DNA of 64,000 bases, taken from NCBI RefSeq assembly GCF_000384315.1, contig NZ_ARVW01000001.1:4402157-4466156 (forward strand), in the 5' to 3' direction. The translations under genes and the position numbers were made by a program. The notes below the pieces were generated by a model, which was not told the DNA's origin, did no database searches, and saw only the letters and a list, made by a program, of their open reading frames with translations. Position 1 is the first letter of the stretch. Every line of letters begins with the position of its first letter. This document shows, piece after piece, positions 16,595-27,137 of the stretch. The stretch comes from Amycolatopsis nigrescens CSC17Ta-90 (GTDB taxonomy: Bacteria > Actinomycetota > Actinomycetes > Mycobacteriales > Pseudonocardiaceae).

Positions 16595-17358
16595 CCCCGG
16601 TACTGCAGGTGCATCAGGTCAGCCGCAGCTATCCCGGTGGGGTGCGGGCACTTCGCGACGTGTCACTGTCCATTCGCGACGGTGAGATGCTGGCCATCGT
16701 GGGGCCGTCCGGCTCCGGCAAGTCCACCTTGCTGCAGCTGATGGGCACCCTGGACCGGCCGACCAGCGGCCGGATCGAGGTACGCGGCCGGGACGTCGCG
16801 ACGATGTCCGACCGGAACCTGTCCGCGCTGCGCTCGCGCTGGATCGGCTTCGTGTTCCAGCAGTTCTTCCTCAGCGACGGGGTGAGCGCGGTGGACAACG
16901 TGGCCACCGGGCTGCTCTATTCCGGGGTCCGGCGCGGCCGCCGGCGGACGCTGGCGCTGGCCGCGCTGGAGCGGGTCGGCCTGGCGCACCGGGCCGGGCA
17001 CCTGCCGAGCCAGCTTTCCGGTGGGGAGAAGCAGCGGGTCGCGATCGCCAGGGCGGTGGTGAACCGGCCGCTGATCCTGCTCGCCGACGAACCGACCGGG
17101 AACCTGGACACCGAGAACGGGGCGTCCATCCTGGGACTGCTCGGCGAGCTGAGCCGGGACGGCACCACGATCGTGATCATCACGCACGACCGGGACATCG
17201 CGGCCAGCGCGCCGCGTCGGGTCGAGGTGCTGGACGGGTCCGTCCGGCTGGACACCGGGAGCCCTGCGGAGGAGGGGCGCATGACTGACACTGGCGGAGC
17301 CCCAGCCATGCGGCCCGACCGGGTGCGGGTGTCCCGCGGAACAGGGGTGGCCAGGTGA
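16591..17358 (+). CDS. MacB-like ABC transporter ATPase
   Basis: ATP-binding subunit of a MacB/LolD-type exporter, 255 residues, starting with a GTG that overlaps the upstream stop. Walker A is GPSGSGKST, the signature [14 protein letters not shown], Walker [13 protein letters not shown] and the H-loop IITHDRD. These are characteristic of the class that drives lipoprotein or antibiotic extrusion by mechanotransmission. The permease is encoded next with a GTGA overlap. The C-terminal 30 residues past the fold are poorly conserved-looking. Confidence 0.88.
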   Translation: MTPVLQVHQVSRSYPGGVRALRDVSLSIRDGEMLAIVGPSGSGKSTLLQLMGTLDRPTSGRIEVRGRDVATMSDRNLSALRSRWIGFVFQQFFLSDGVSAVDNVATGLLYSGVRRGRRRTLALAALERVGLAHRAGHLPSQLSGGEKQRVAIARAVVNRPLILLADEPTGNLDTENGASILGLLGELSRDGTTIVIITHDRDIAASAPRRVEVLDGSVRLDTGSPAEEGRMTDTGGAPAMRPDRVRVSRGTGVAR

Positions 17359-18590
17359 CCGGCACGCTCACTCCGCCGCAGGCGCCGCGAATCCCGGATA
17401 CCCCACAGCCGTCCAGGCTCGGCATGCGTGACCTGCTCACGCTCGGCTCCCACGGGATGCGGATCCGGCCGATGCGCGCCGCGCTCTCCGCGCTGGGCAT
17501 CGCGATCGGGATCGCCGCGATGGTGGCGGTGCTGGGTATCCCGGCGTCCAACGCGCAGCACGTGCGGGACCAGCTTGCCGCGCTGGGTACCAACCTGCTG
17601 CGCGCCGAGCCGGGCCAGACGTTCTTCGGGGACAACGCCGAGCTGCCGGAGACGGCGGTGCCGATGGCGGCCAGGATCGCCCCGGTGACCGCGAGCACCG
17701 GCACCGGGACCGTCGGCGCGACCGTGCGCCGCACCGACCAGGTGCCGGAGAGCGAGACCTCGGGACTGGCGGTCAACGCGGCCACCCCGGACCTGCTCGG
17801 CGTGCTGGGTGGTCGGGTGCGCAGCGGGAAGTTCCTGGACGCGGCCAGCGGGAACTTCCCGGTGGTGGTGCTCGGTTCGGTGGCGGCGAGCAGGCTCGGC
17901 ATCGACCGGGTCGACCCCGGTGCCGGCACCAGGGTCTGGCTGGGTGATCGCTGGTTCACCGTGATCGGCGTGCTCGACCCGATGCCACTGGCGCCGGAGA
18001 TCGAGCGTTCCGCGCTGGTCGGCTGGGAGGCGGCGAAGCGGTATCTCGGTTTCGGCGGGCACCCGAGCACGGTGTACGTCCGGGCGGAGGAGTCCGCTGT
18101 GGACGATGTGCGCGACGTGCTCTCCGGGACGCTGAACCCCGCGCAGCCCAACGAGGTCAAGGTCAGCCGCCCGTCCGAGGCGCTGGAAGCGCAGCGCATC
18201 ACGGAGAACTCGTACAGCTCGCTGTTCCTCGGGCTCGGCGCGGTCGCGCTGCTGGTCGGCGGGGTCGGGGTGGCCAATACGATGGTCATCTCGGTGCTCG
18301 AACGCCGACGGGAGATCGGCCTGCGGCGGGCGCTCGGTGCGACGAAACGCCAAGTGCGCGCCCAGTTCCTGGCCGAGTCGGTGCTGCTCTCCGGGCTCGG
18401 CGGTACCGGTGGTGTGCTGCTCGGCGCGATGGCGACCGCCGGCTACTCGCTGAGCCAGGGCTGGCCGGCCGTGCTGCCGGTGGCCGCGCTGCTCGGCGGC
18501 ATCGCCCTGTCCGCGCTGGTCGGCGCGATCGCCGGCGCCTATCCGGCGGTGCGCGCCGCCCGGCTCCCACCCACCCAGGCCCTCGCCTGA
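17355..18590 (+). CDS. MacB-like FtsX-family ABC permease
   Basis: Permease of 411 residues with the MacB topology: one N-terminal helix ([19 protein letters not shown]), a large extracytoplasmic domain (about 70-280), then three C-terminal helices in the FtsX domain. The motif [31 protein letters not shown] is the typical coupling region. It completes the lipoprotein/adaptor/ATPase/permease efflux unit. A long hairpin follows 48 nt after the stop. Confidence 0.87.
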   Translation: MTGTLTPPQAPRIPDTPQPSRLGMRDLLTLGSHGMRIRPMRAALSALGIAIGIAAMVAVLGIPASNAQHVRDQLAALGTNLLRAEPGQTFFGDNAELPETAVPMAARIAPVTASTGTGTVGATVRRTDQVPESETSGLAVNAATPDLLGVLGGRVRSGKFLDAASGNFPVVVLGSVAASRLGIDRVDPGAGTRVWLGDRWFTVIGVLDPMPLAPEIERSALVGWEAAKRYLGFGGHPSTVYVRAEESAVDDVRDVLSGTLNPAQPNEVKVSRPSEALEAQRITENSYSSLFLGLGAVALLVGGVGVANTMVISVLERRREIGLRRALGATKRQVRAQFLAESVLLSGLGGTGGVLLGAMATAGYSLSQGWPAVLPVAALLGGIALSALVGAIAGAYPAVRAARLPPTQALA

Positions 18591-18637
18591 TCAATGGTTC
18601 GCGCCTGCTTTTGAGTCAATTTCAGAATTCAGCGGGC

Positions 18638-18702
18638 CAACGAGGCTCCGGGTGCGAACCGGTGATTGTCGAAGTCATCGGTTCGAGCCCGGAGCCTCGT
18701 TG
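18638..18702. repeat. Long imperfect hairpin downstream of the efflux operon
   Basis: Two 28-nt arms (18638-18665 and 18675-18702) match at 25 of 28 positions around a 9-nt loop (TTGTCGAAG). The outer 15 bp, starting CAACGAGGCTCCGGG, are perfect. No T-run follows on the plus strand, so it is not a textbook intrinsic terminator. It may be a non-canonical terminator, an mRNA-stabilising element or a small miniature repeat. Confidence 0.75.
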
Positions 18703-19089
18703 CGCCGTCCACCGCGAAAATCGGCCGTGTAACGCGGAGCTGGTCTTGTACGACAGTGAAGGTAACCAATCCGGGTGGCCCCAGGTACGTGACTTATTGT
18801 GTCCGTCTGGCGTGCTGTCACCCTTTAGCGTTGCAATCGGTTCATCCGGGCTGCCTACGTGTCCGGTATGACTACTGGTCAGACGATCGGTGAGCCGATG
18901 TCACGCACAATCTGACCCGACGCCAACGGGTGAAAGCTGGTCGAACGATCTTGACGCCCATTCGGGTGATTAGTAGCCTTCGCCACGTCGAGTTCCGGAA
19001 CCGACGAAAACCCTCAGGCATTGCCTTTCTTCTGCCGTGCAAACAATTCCTTTGTGCGGTTTCGACGACATTCAATGGAGTGTTTTCCT
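18703..19089 (+). promoter_or_regulatory. Gene-free stretch with candidate promoter for the small secreted protein
   Basis: No convincing gene lies here. A possible promoter is TTGACG (18951-18956), 17 bp, TAGCCT (18974-18979). This would start transcription roughly 100 nt before the 19090 start codon, leaving a sizeable leader. The base composition of this stretch is visibly richer in A and T than its surroundings. Confidence 0.4.
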
Positions 19090-19347
19090 ATGATCATGCG
19101 CAAAATTCTCACGGTCGGTGCCCTCAGTGCGGCGGCCATGATCGCCGGCGTTGCTCCCGCACTCGCCAGCACCCCGGCCGACGACGTCACCACGCTGCCC
19201 GCCGGCGACATCGGCGCGCTGTGCGACTTCGGCACCTACGGCGACTTCAGCGAGCTGTGCGACCCGGCCACGCTGGCGGACGCGGGCAAGTACCTGGACC
19301 TGGGCACTTACGGCGACTACAGCTGGCTGCTCTCGCCGGTCGGCTGA
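19090..19347 (+). CDS. Small secreted protein with duplicated GTYGD(F/Y)S motif
   Basis: An 85-residue unrecognised protein. The ATG at 19090 has GGAG 9 nt upstream; a second ATG two codons later would serve equally. It has a clear signal peptide (MRKILTVGALSAAAMIAGVAPALAS) and a mature part of about 59 residues. That part contains CDFGTYGDFSELC and then LDLGTYGDYSWLL, an internal duplication with two Cys bracketing the first copy. It is acidic and aromatic, with no enzymatic motif. A strong terminator hairpin follows. The next genes, convergent, are a flavoprotein and its XRE regulator; a functional link is not shown. Confidence 0.65.
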   Translation: MIMRKILTVGALSAAAMIAGVAPALASTPADDVTTLPAGDIGALCDFGTYGDFSELCDPATLADAGKYLDLGTYGDYSWLLSPVG

Positions 19348-19388
19348 AGCGGACCACCTGGGAAACAAAGCCCCGCGGTTGGGGAAAA

Positions 19389-19425
19389 GGTGGGCCCGCG
19401 TGCCGGACATGCACGCGGGCCCACC
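19389..19425. terminator. Perfect 15-bp terminator-type hairpin
   Basis: GGTGGGCCCGCGTGC (19389-19403) pairs perfectly with GCACGCGGGCCCACC (19411-19425) around a 7-nt loop. It lies between the convergent secreted-protein and flavoprotein genes and would serve both strands; the TTTT 13 nt after it is the only T-run. Confidence 0.75.
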
Positions 19426-19438
19426 GCTACCCTACCTT

Positions 19439-19984
19439 TTACCGCGGGGCGGCCATTTCGGTGGCAGAGTCGAGTGCGAGTTTCCAGGGGTAGTGGTCCA
19501 GGACCTTGTCGCCGCCGCGCGGCGGGTGCGGCTCGAAGGCGCCCTCGCCGAGCAGGACTCGGACACCATCGCGCCGCAATTCCTCGACGCTGCGTTGGAA
19601 CGGCCGGTTGCTCGCGAGACTCTGGTTCACGAAGGGCAGCACCACAACGGGTACGCCAATTCCGCTCAGCTCGGCCAGTTGAGTGGTCAGATAGGTGTCC
19701 GCGATACCGGCGGCGAACTTGTTGATGGTGTTGTAGGTGGCCGGTGCCACGATGACGGCGTCGGGCACGGGCAGGCTGGGGTCGCCGGGCTTGCGGTAGC
19801 CGGTGCGTGCCGGGTGACCGGTGAGCCGTTCGATCGCGGCCAGGTCGAGGAAGTGGGTCACGGCGGCGGGGCTGGCGATGCAGTAGACCGACCAACCGGC
19901 GTCCTGCGCCAGCTCGATCATGACGTCGACCCGCTTGGCCGGGCCCGCGCCGGTCACCATGAGGTAGAGCACTCGCTCGGTCAC
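19439..19984 (-). CDS. Flavoprotein (HFCD/PF02441-like)
   Basis: A 181-residue protein of the homo-oligomeric flavin-containing decarboxylase fold, the group that includes phosphopantothenoylcysteine decarboxylase and the peptide cysteine decarboxylases. GTG start at 19984, overlapping the XRE gene stop (GTGA). Diagnostic parts are VLYLMVTGAGPAKRV at the start and the flavin-site phrase ADAVIVAPATYNTINKFAAGIADTYLTT-like block (PDAVIVAPATYNTINK). Stand-alone flavoproteins paired with an XRE regulator are common in actinobacteria. The catalysed reaction is not known; a decarboxylase role is possible. Confidence 0.78.
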   Translation of the reverse strand: MTERVLYLMVTGAGPAKRVDVMIELAQDAGWSVYCIASPAAVTHFLDLAAIERLTGHPARTGYRKPGDPSLPVPDAVIVAPATYNTINKFAAGIADTYLTTQLAELSGIGVPVVVLPFVNQSLASNRPFQRSVEELRRDGVRVLLGEGAFEPHPPRGGDKVLDHYPWKLALDSATEMAAPR

Positions 19985-21192
19985 GCCGCCACCCCCGCAC
20001 GTTCGGCCATGCCGCTCAGCAGCCGCCCGTGCTCGCCGTTGGTATTGCGCAGTAGCAGGCGTAGTAAGCCGTGCGCCAGCGGCCGGCACCGCACCTCTTC
20101 CGGTGCGATCTGTTCCGCGAGTCGCAGGGTTTGTACCGCCGGACGGTAGTGCCCCGTCTTCGCGTTGGCTTCGGTCAGATCCAGCAGGTGGTTCGCCCGG
20201 CGTTCGGGAGGTAGCCCGGCCAAGGAGGTGGGGTCGATCGTGCGGGCGTACTCGAGTGCCCGGCCGTGTTCGTGCAGCCGCACCAGTGCCGAGACGCGGT
20301 GAATGTCCACATTGGCCTGTTCGAAGAAAGTGTTGTGCCGGTTGTGCTCCGGCTGCAGGCGTTGGGCGGCGGCGGCCGCGTCACGATGCATCTCCAGCGC
20401 CAGTCCGGCGTCCTCTCCCTGCGCGGCACTTGTGGACGCCGCAAGGTAGAGCATGCCGTACAGGGCGAGCAGGTGGTCGGCGTCGACCGTCACCTGCGGG
20501 CGCATCCTGTCGGCCATCGCGAGTAGCGCGCCGATGGCCTGTGGACGCTGGTCGTCGCCGGTCATCGCGCGGGCAACGCTGCGGGTGGCCCGCGCCAGCG
20601 CCCAGGTGTCATCCGCCGCCAGAGCCGCGTGCATGGCGCGATCGGCCGCGAGCCAGGCGAGGTCGCTCGCTTCGAACTTGAGCAGCATGGAAGAGGCCAG
20701 CCGGTAGGTGGTGACCAGCATTCGGTGGGCGCCGAGTCTTTCGTCGCCGGTGGCCGTCGGGACGGCGTTCTGCGCGGCTGTGATGAGTGTGGGCAGATGC
20801 CTGGCGACCACGGTGAAATGCGATGCCGCCCAAGCGGCGTCCAGGTAATCGGCCTGCTGGGTGATTCGGAAGGTGCCGGCCGGAGGCTCGGCCGGGGCCA
20901 GGCCGGGGTAGCTGCCGAGCGCGGACCGGATCGCCTGCACCTCGGTGGGATCGACGCACCGCGCCGCGCGTTCGGCGGCAGGCTGGTCGGTCAAGACGGC
21001 GGGGTCGATGTTCAGCACCTCGGCCACGCGTTCGAGCATCGGCAGCCGGAGCAGGGCCCGTTCGCCCTTTTCGATCTTGTCCACCCAGGAAGCCGACCGG
21101 CCGACCATATCCGCGAAGTGCTTACGGCCGAGGTTGCGCCGTCGCCGCCAGTAGCGCACCCGGTCACCGATCGCCTTGGCTTGATCGTCCAT
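19981..21192 (-). CDS. XRE-family regulator with TPR-like C-terminal domain
   Basis: A 403-residue regulator. The ATG at 21192 (MDDQAKAIGDRVRYW) was chosen for its AGGA site and because the helix-turn-helix starts directly after it. The N-terminal domain reads RRRNLGRKHFADMVGRSASWVDKIEKGERALL. The remaining 300 residues are helical with TPR-like pairs, for example HNTFFEQANVDIHRVSALVRLHEHGRALEYAR. This layout is typical of actinobacterial regulators thought to sense a ligand or partner protein. It is cotranscribed with the flavoprotein and divergent from two tiny genes. Confidence 0.85.
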   Translation of the reverse strand: MDDQAKAIGDRVRYWRRRRNLGRKHFADMVGRSASWVDKIEKGERALLRLPMLERVAEVLNIDPAVLTDQPAAERAARCVDPTEVQAIRSALGSYPGLAPAEPPAGTFRITQQADYLDAAWAASHFTVVARHLPTLITAAQNAVPTATGDERLGAHRMLVTTYRLASSMLLKFEASDLAWLAADRAMHAALAADDTWALARATRSVARAMTGDDQRPQAIGALLAMADRMRPQVTVDADHLLALYGMLYLAASTSAAQGEDAGLALEMHRDAAAAAQRLQPEHNRHNTFFEQANVDIHRVSALVRLHEHGRALEYARTIDPTSLAGLPPERRANHLLDLTEANAKTGHYRPAVQTLRLAEQIAPEEVRCRPLAHGLLRLLLRNTNGEHGRLLSGMAERAGVAA

Positions 21193-21303
21193 ATCGCCTG
21201 TCCTCGTCAGTCGGCGGTCGGAGGCAGACTTCAGCCTAGCTGAGCGGACAGTCACACATTCTGTACAACTCGTGACCTGATCGGCGTCCTACCGTCCCCG
21301 GCC

Positions 21304-21534
21304 ATGACACCAAAAGGGACGACGACAGGCCAGCCCGGCCGGTGGATGGCGAGTCAACTCGGGGTGGTGCCGCGTTATCGGCATTTCGTTCTGTGGAAGA
21401 CGCCACTTCAGGGCGAAGGGTACGAGGCGGGCCAACAGGCCGTGTGTGGTGCGCTCGGTATCGAGGCGGATGATCGCTATCTTGCCCGGTTTCCGTACTG
21501 CCCCGATTGCAGTCGGAAGCGGGGGGACTCATGA
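21304..21534 (+). CDS. Small hypothetical protein with CPDC motif
   Basis: A 76-residue protein of unknown function, read divergently from the XRE regulator. It ends FPYCPDCSRKRGDS, where CPDC could bind a metal or be redox active; a third Cys lies in QQAVCGALG. The start codon is the first ATG after the divergent promoter region. Its stop overlaps the next small gene by ATGA, which supports both being real. I do not recognise a family. Confidence 0.55.
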   Translation: MTPKGTTTGQPGRWMASQLGVVPRYRHFVLWKTPLQGEGYEAGQQAVCGALGIEADDRYLARFPYCPDCSRKRGDS

Positions 21535-21776
21535 CGTTCCGAGTGCGGCCCGCGCGGCCGGGTGCCTCGGTCGCGGCTGTGGTGACTCATTACCTGCGCC
21601 AACTGCCTGAGGGCGCGGACCCGTCCACTCGGCTGGCTTTCTACCGGGCGCTGCTGGCCGCGATGGATGCCGCACCGAAGTCCGACCACCGTTACGCCTA
21701 CGACGCGACGTGGTTTGCCGCGATGCGCGCCAGTGTCCAGCGTTGCATCGAATCCCATTCCGCACCTGATCGCTGA
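21531..21776 (+). CDS. Small hypothetical protein coupled to the upstream CPDC protein
   Basis: An 81-residue predicted helical protein of unknown function, starting at the ATG that overlaps the previous stop. It begins MTFRVRPARPGASVAAVVTHYLRQLP and ends QRCIESHSAPDR. No signal peptide or membrane helix is present. Its coupling to the 76-residue gene and position opposite the XRE/flavoprotein operon suggest a common module. No function is claimed. Confidence 0.55.
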   Translation: MTFRVRPARPGASVAAVVTHYLRQLPEGADPSTRLAFYRALLAAMDAAPKSDHRYAYDATWFAAMRASVQRCIESHSAPDR

Positions 21777-21865
21777 AGAGTGCGTTCAGGACCGCACGGT
21801 GGTGTACCTGAACCGCGGGCACAGGCGCACGAACCGCGGACACGCGGAGGCGGCGCGCGGACACG

Positions 21866-24160
<2,295 letters not shown>

Positions 24161-24194
24161 TCACGCAGGTGGGGGGTGTCCGAAGGGTGAGAAA

Positions 24195-25547
24195 TCAGCG
24201 CCAGCCGTCGGGGTCGACGCCGCCCGGCACGGGGGCCGAAGGGTCGTAGGGCGTGCGGGTGAAGATGAAGGTGGCCAGGTCGAGATGCTGCGGCACGCCG
24301 TCGGTGCCGCGGCCGACGCGCAGGGTCTCGCCCGCGTAGTAGCCGTCGAGGCCGACCCAGTGCTCGCCTTCCGGGCGGAACCGGGATGCCCGGCCGTCGC
24401 CGTCCGCCGGGGCGAGGCTCAGCCAGCCGTTGGGCAGCACCCGCAGGTGGTACGGCGTCGGCCCCCAGTGCCACAGGCCGGTCAGCGCGAGCAGCTCCGG
24501 GTCGATCTCGGCGGGGCGCCAGTCCGCGGGCAGCCGCGGCTCGTACTCGTCCACGATCGAGATCAGGTCCACGGTCAGCGACACCAGCGCGACCCCGGCG
24601 GTGGAGTTGGTCAGCACCAGCCCGCCGGTGCCGCTGGCCTCGTCGACCAGGGTGCAGGCGAGGAAGCCCGGCATCGACCCGGTGTGCCCGGCCAGCCGCC
24701 GCCCGTTGTGCCGGAACAGCTGGAGGCCCAGGCCGTAGCCGCTGGTCCATGCGTCCCCGTCGTCCACGGTGTTCAGCGCGCGCATCTCGGCCACGGTGTC
24801 CGGGTGCAGCACGTCCCCGGTGTGCCCGCCGATGAACGAGGTCCAGCGGGCCAGGTCGGTGATCGAGGACCACAGCTGCCCGGCCGGCGCCATCGCGCCC
24901 GCGTCCGGGGACGGCTCCGGCAGCAGCACGTCCGCGAACGGGTGCACCGCCCAGCCGCGGGCGTGCCTGCCCTCGGGGTGGTCGGTGGTGCGGGACATGC
25001 CGAGCGGCCCGAGCAGCTCGGACCGCATCGCCTGCAGCCAGCTCGTGCCGCGCAGCCTGGCCACCAGCTCGCCGAGCGCGCCGTAGCCGACGTTCGAGTA
25101 GTGGAACCGGCTGCCGGGGCGGTGCTTGAGCTCGGCCGGGGTGACGCTGGCTTCCAGCGCGGCCCAGTCACCGCCGAGGCTGCGCTCCCACCAGGAGCCC
25201 GGCGATTCGGAGGTGAGTCCGCCGGTGTGCGAGAGCAGCTGGGCGATGGTCAGCTTGCCGAAGGCGGTGCCGGGCAGGTGCCGCTCCAGCGGGTCGCTCA
25301 GGTCCAGTTCCCCCGCGTCGCGCAGCCGCATGACCAGCGCGGCGACCATGGACTTGGTGATCGAACCGAGCCGGTACTGGGTGTCGGTGTCCGGGCTGGC
25401 CCCGTCCACGAATCCCCTGGCGCCGGACCAGGCGAGCTTGCCGTCCCGGACGACGGCGGCGACGAGTGACGGGGCGCGGTTCGTGGCCTGCTCGGTGGCG
25501 ACTCGGCGGAGCAGGGCGAACTCGGTTGTGGCGAGCATGACGGTCAT
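24195..25547 (-). CDS. Serine hydrolase of the beta-lactamase/esterase family
   Basis: A 450-residue hydrolase of the class C beta-lactamase-like (PF00144) fold. Catalytic motifs: SxxK as S62-I-T-K65 in YRLGSITKSMVAA, YxN in RFHYSNVGYG, and HTG in LAGHTGSMPGF in place of KTG. These proteins are usually esterases, peptidases or amidases and not true resistance enzymes. The MTVML start at 25547 has GGAGG only 4 nt upstream; the ATG at 25538 is the alternative. No signal peptide is visible, so it is probably cytoplasmic. A beta-rich C-terminal domain of about 100 residues follows the catalytic domain. Confidence 0.82.
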   Translation of the reverse strand: MTVMLATTEFALLRRVATEQATNRAPSLVAAVVRDGKLAWSGARGFVDGASPDTDTQYRLGSITKSMVAALVMRLRDAGELDLSDPLERHLPGTAFGKLTIAQLLSHTGGLTSESPGSWWERSLGGDWAALEASVTPAELKHRPGSRFHYSNVGYGALGELVARLRGTSWLQAMRSELLGPLGMSRTTDHPEGRHARGWAVHPFADVLLPEPSPDAGAMAPAGQLWSSITDLARWTSFIGGHTGDVLHPDTVAEMRALNTVDDGDAWTSGYGLGLQLFRHNGRRLAGHTGSMPGFLACTLVDEASGTGGLVLTNSTAGVALVSLTVDLISIVDEYEPRLPADWRPAEIDPELLALTGLWHWGPTPYHLRVLPNGWLSLAPADGDGRASRFRPEGEHWVGLDGYYAGETLRVGRGTDGVPQHLDLATFIFTRTPYDPSAPVPGGVDPDGWR

Positions 25548-25980
25548 TCTGCCTCCGCCGGAGTGTGCTCGGTGCAAGAGGCCGGGCTGTGCCGCCGCGG
25601 CCAGGTGCCAGGCGCCCGTTACACCGGTGTGATAGCCCGAACGGGCCATTTCGGCGGGGTCCTGAGATAGCGGATCAAAGGTGCTTGCGCAATCCTGGTG
25701 AATTTGCCGGTTGTCCGGTCACAGGCACTTGCGGTTCCTCTAGTGTTCTGTCCGCGGCAGAGAGGCTTCGAACAAGCTTCTCTGCCGTCGCTGTTGCGGC
25801 ACAGCAAAACCAGGGCGAACCCGCCCGTTGGAAATCCGTTCTCTCGCCGGTGAGAATTTGCGCCCATTCCCGGCAGGGAGATCAGTCTGGATCTTGCCGT
25901 TTTCCCTTCCGGCCGCGTCGGGGCCGTGGAAACCATAAGCGAGTTGTGCGGCGAGAATCACACGAAAGGTATGAGAGTTC
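25548..25980. promoter_or_regulatory. Divergent gene-free region with leader hairpin
   Basis: About 430 bases between divergent genes. The notable element is a hairpin at 25755-25787 with 14-nt arms (CGGCAGAGAGGCTT and AAGCTTCTCTGCCG, one G-U pair) and 5-nt loop CGAAC. It would lie in the leader of the 25981 gene, nearly 200 nt ahead of it. No open frame here looks like a gene. Confidence 0.5.
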
Positions 25981-26499
25981 ATGGGCTGGCCCGAATTCCA
26001 TCGGCGGCAGGACATCATCCAGGCCGTCTTGCGGCAGGCGCGGCGCGGTCCGCGCGACCCGCTGCCGTTCGCCGGGGTACCCGGTGCGGTCGAGATGTTC
26101 GGCACCGAGCAGGACCTGCTGCTGGCGTTGCAGCACAAGTGGGGCCAACTGCTCGGCGGCTACCTCCGGGCGGCCGTCGGCGACCACGTCGGGGGCGATG
26201 CCGACGAGAACGCCGACCTGGTCGGCGAGGTTTCCCGTGCCTGGCAAGCCGCGAGCCGCGAGCACGAGACGCTGCGCGCCGTGCTCGACGCGCACCACGA
26301 GCGTTTCCCGGTGGTGGCCGAGCAGCGCCGGGCGGAACTGCGGCTGCTGGTGACGACCGCGGGTCTCGCCGATCCCGAGGAGCCCGTCGAGCTGGTCACC
26401 AGGGTCGGTGCGGTGTTCGACACGCTGCTCCGCCAGCGCCCGAGCACGCGGGTGGAGGTGATGCGCGGACGGCGATCCCTCGCCAAACTGTCCAGCTGA
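25981..26499 (+). CDS. Conserved-looking hypothetical protein
   Basis: A 172-residue soluble, mostly helical protein that I cannot assign. It begins MGWPEFHRRQDIIQAVLRQA and contains EVSRAWQAASREHETLRAVLDAHH and a later FDTLLRQRPSTRVEV. Composition is typical of the genome and the frame has good codon usage, so it is probably real. The N-terminal helix pair might form a small DNA-binding or dimerisation unit, but no clear helix-turn-helix signature is seen. It stands alone, convergent with the two-component/ABC operon. Confidence 0.6.
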   Translation: MGWPEFHRRQDIIQAVLRQARRGPRDPLPFAGVPGAVEMFGTEQDLLLALQHKWGQLLGGYLRAAVGDHVGGDADENADLVGEVSRAWQAASREHETLRAVLDAHHERFPVVAEQRRAELRLLVTTAGLADPEEPVELVTRVGAVFDTLLRQRPSTRVEVMRGRRSLAKLSS

Positions 26500-26516
26500 G
26501 GCGCACCCGGCGGTGC

Positions 26517-27137
26517 TCAGCGCAGGAGGCCACGCTCCATCGCGGTGGTCACCGCCGCGGTCCGGTCGGACACGCCCAGCTTGCCGAACACCCGCAGCAG
26601 ATGCGTTTTCACGGTGGCCTCGCTGATGTGCAGGGCACGCCCGATGTCGGCGTTGGTGCCGCCCTTCGCGACCAGTCGCAGCACCTCGACCTCGCGCGCG
26701 GACAGCGGTTGCGGCGCCGGGTGGCGGACCTGCCGCACCAGCCGGCCCGCCACCGACGGGGCCAGCACGGTCTCCCCGCGGGACGCGGCCCGGATGGCGT
26801 CGGCGAGCTCGGCCCGCGAGGCGTCCTTCAGCAGGTAGCCCGCCGCGCCGGCCTCCACCGCGCGCAGGATGTCCGCGTCGGTCTCGTAGGTGGTCAGCAC
26901 CACCACCCGTTGCCGCGGGTGCTCGGCGAGGATCGCGCGGATGGCGCCGACGCCGTCCAGCCCAGGCATCCGGAGGTCCATCAGGATCACGTCCGGCCGC
27001 TTCAGCCTGGCCAGCGCCACCGCCTCGTCGCCGGACCCGGCTTCCCCGACCACGCTCAGGTCCGGCTCGGCCTGCAGCATGCCGCGCAGCCCCTCCCGCA
27101 CCACCGGGTGATCGTCGACCAGCATGATGGTGATCAT
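26517..27137 (-). CDS. NarL/LuxR-family response regulator
   Basis: Response regulator of 206 residues. The receiver domain shows acidic pocket VDDHPVVREGL, the phospho-acceptor Asp in VILMDLRMPGLDG and Lys in YLLKDASRAEL. The C-terminal LuxR helix-turn-helix is LSAREVEVLRLVAKGGTNADIGRALHISEATVKTHL. It starts with an ATG overlapping the kinase stop (ATGA) and ends the four-gene operon ATPase-permease-kinase-regulator. Confidence 0.9.
   Translation of the reverse strand: MITIMLVDDHPVVREGLRGMLQAEPDLSVVGEAGSGDEAVALARLKRPDVILMDLRMPGLDGVGAIRAILAEHPRQRVVVLTTYETDADILRAVEAGAAGYLLKDASRAELADAIRAASRGETVLAPSVAGRLVRQVRHPAPQPLSAREVEVLRLVAKGGTNADIGRALHISEATVKTHLLRVFGKLGVSDRTAAVTTAMERGLLR

Noticed and set aside
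18675..18702. tRNA-like T-arm sequence GGTTCGAGCCC
   Set aside because: The surrounding bases form one long hairpin; no D-arm, anticodon arm or acceptor stem can be drawn.
18611..18871. Possible 86-residue gene after the efflux operon
   Set aside because: It spans the long hairpin, has no ribosome site and no recognisable features.
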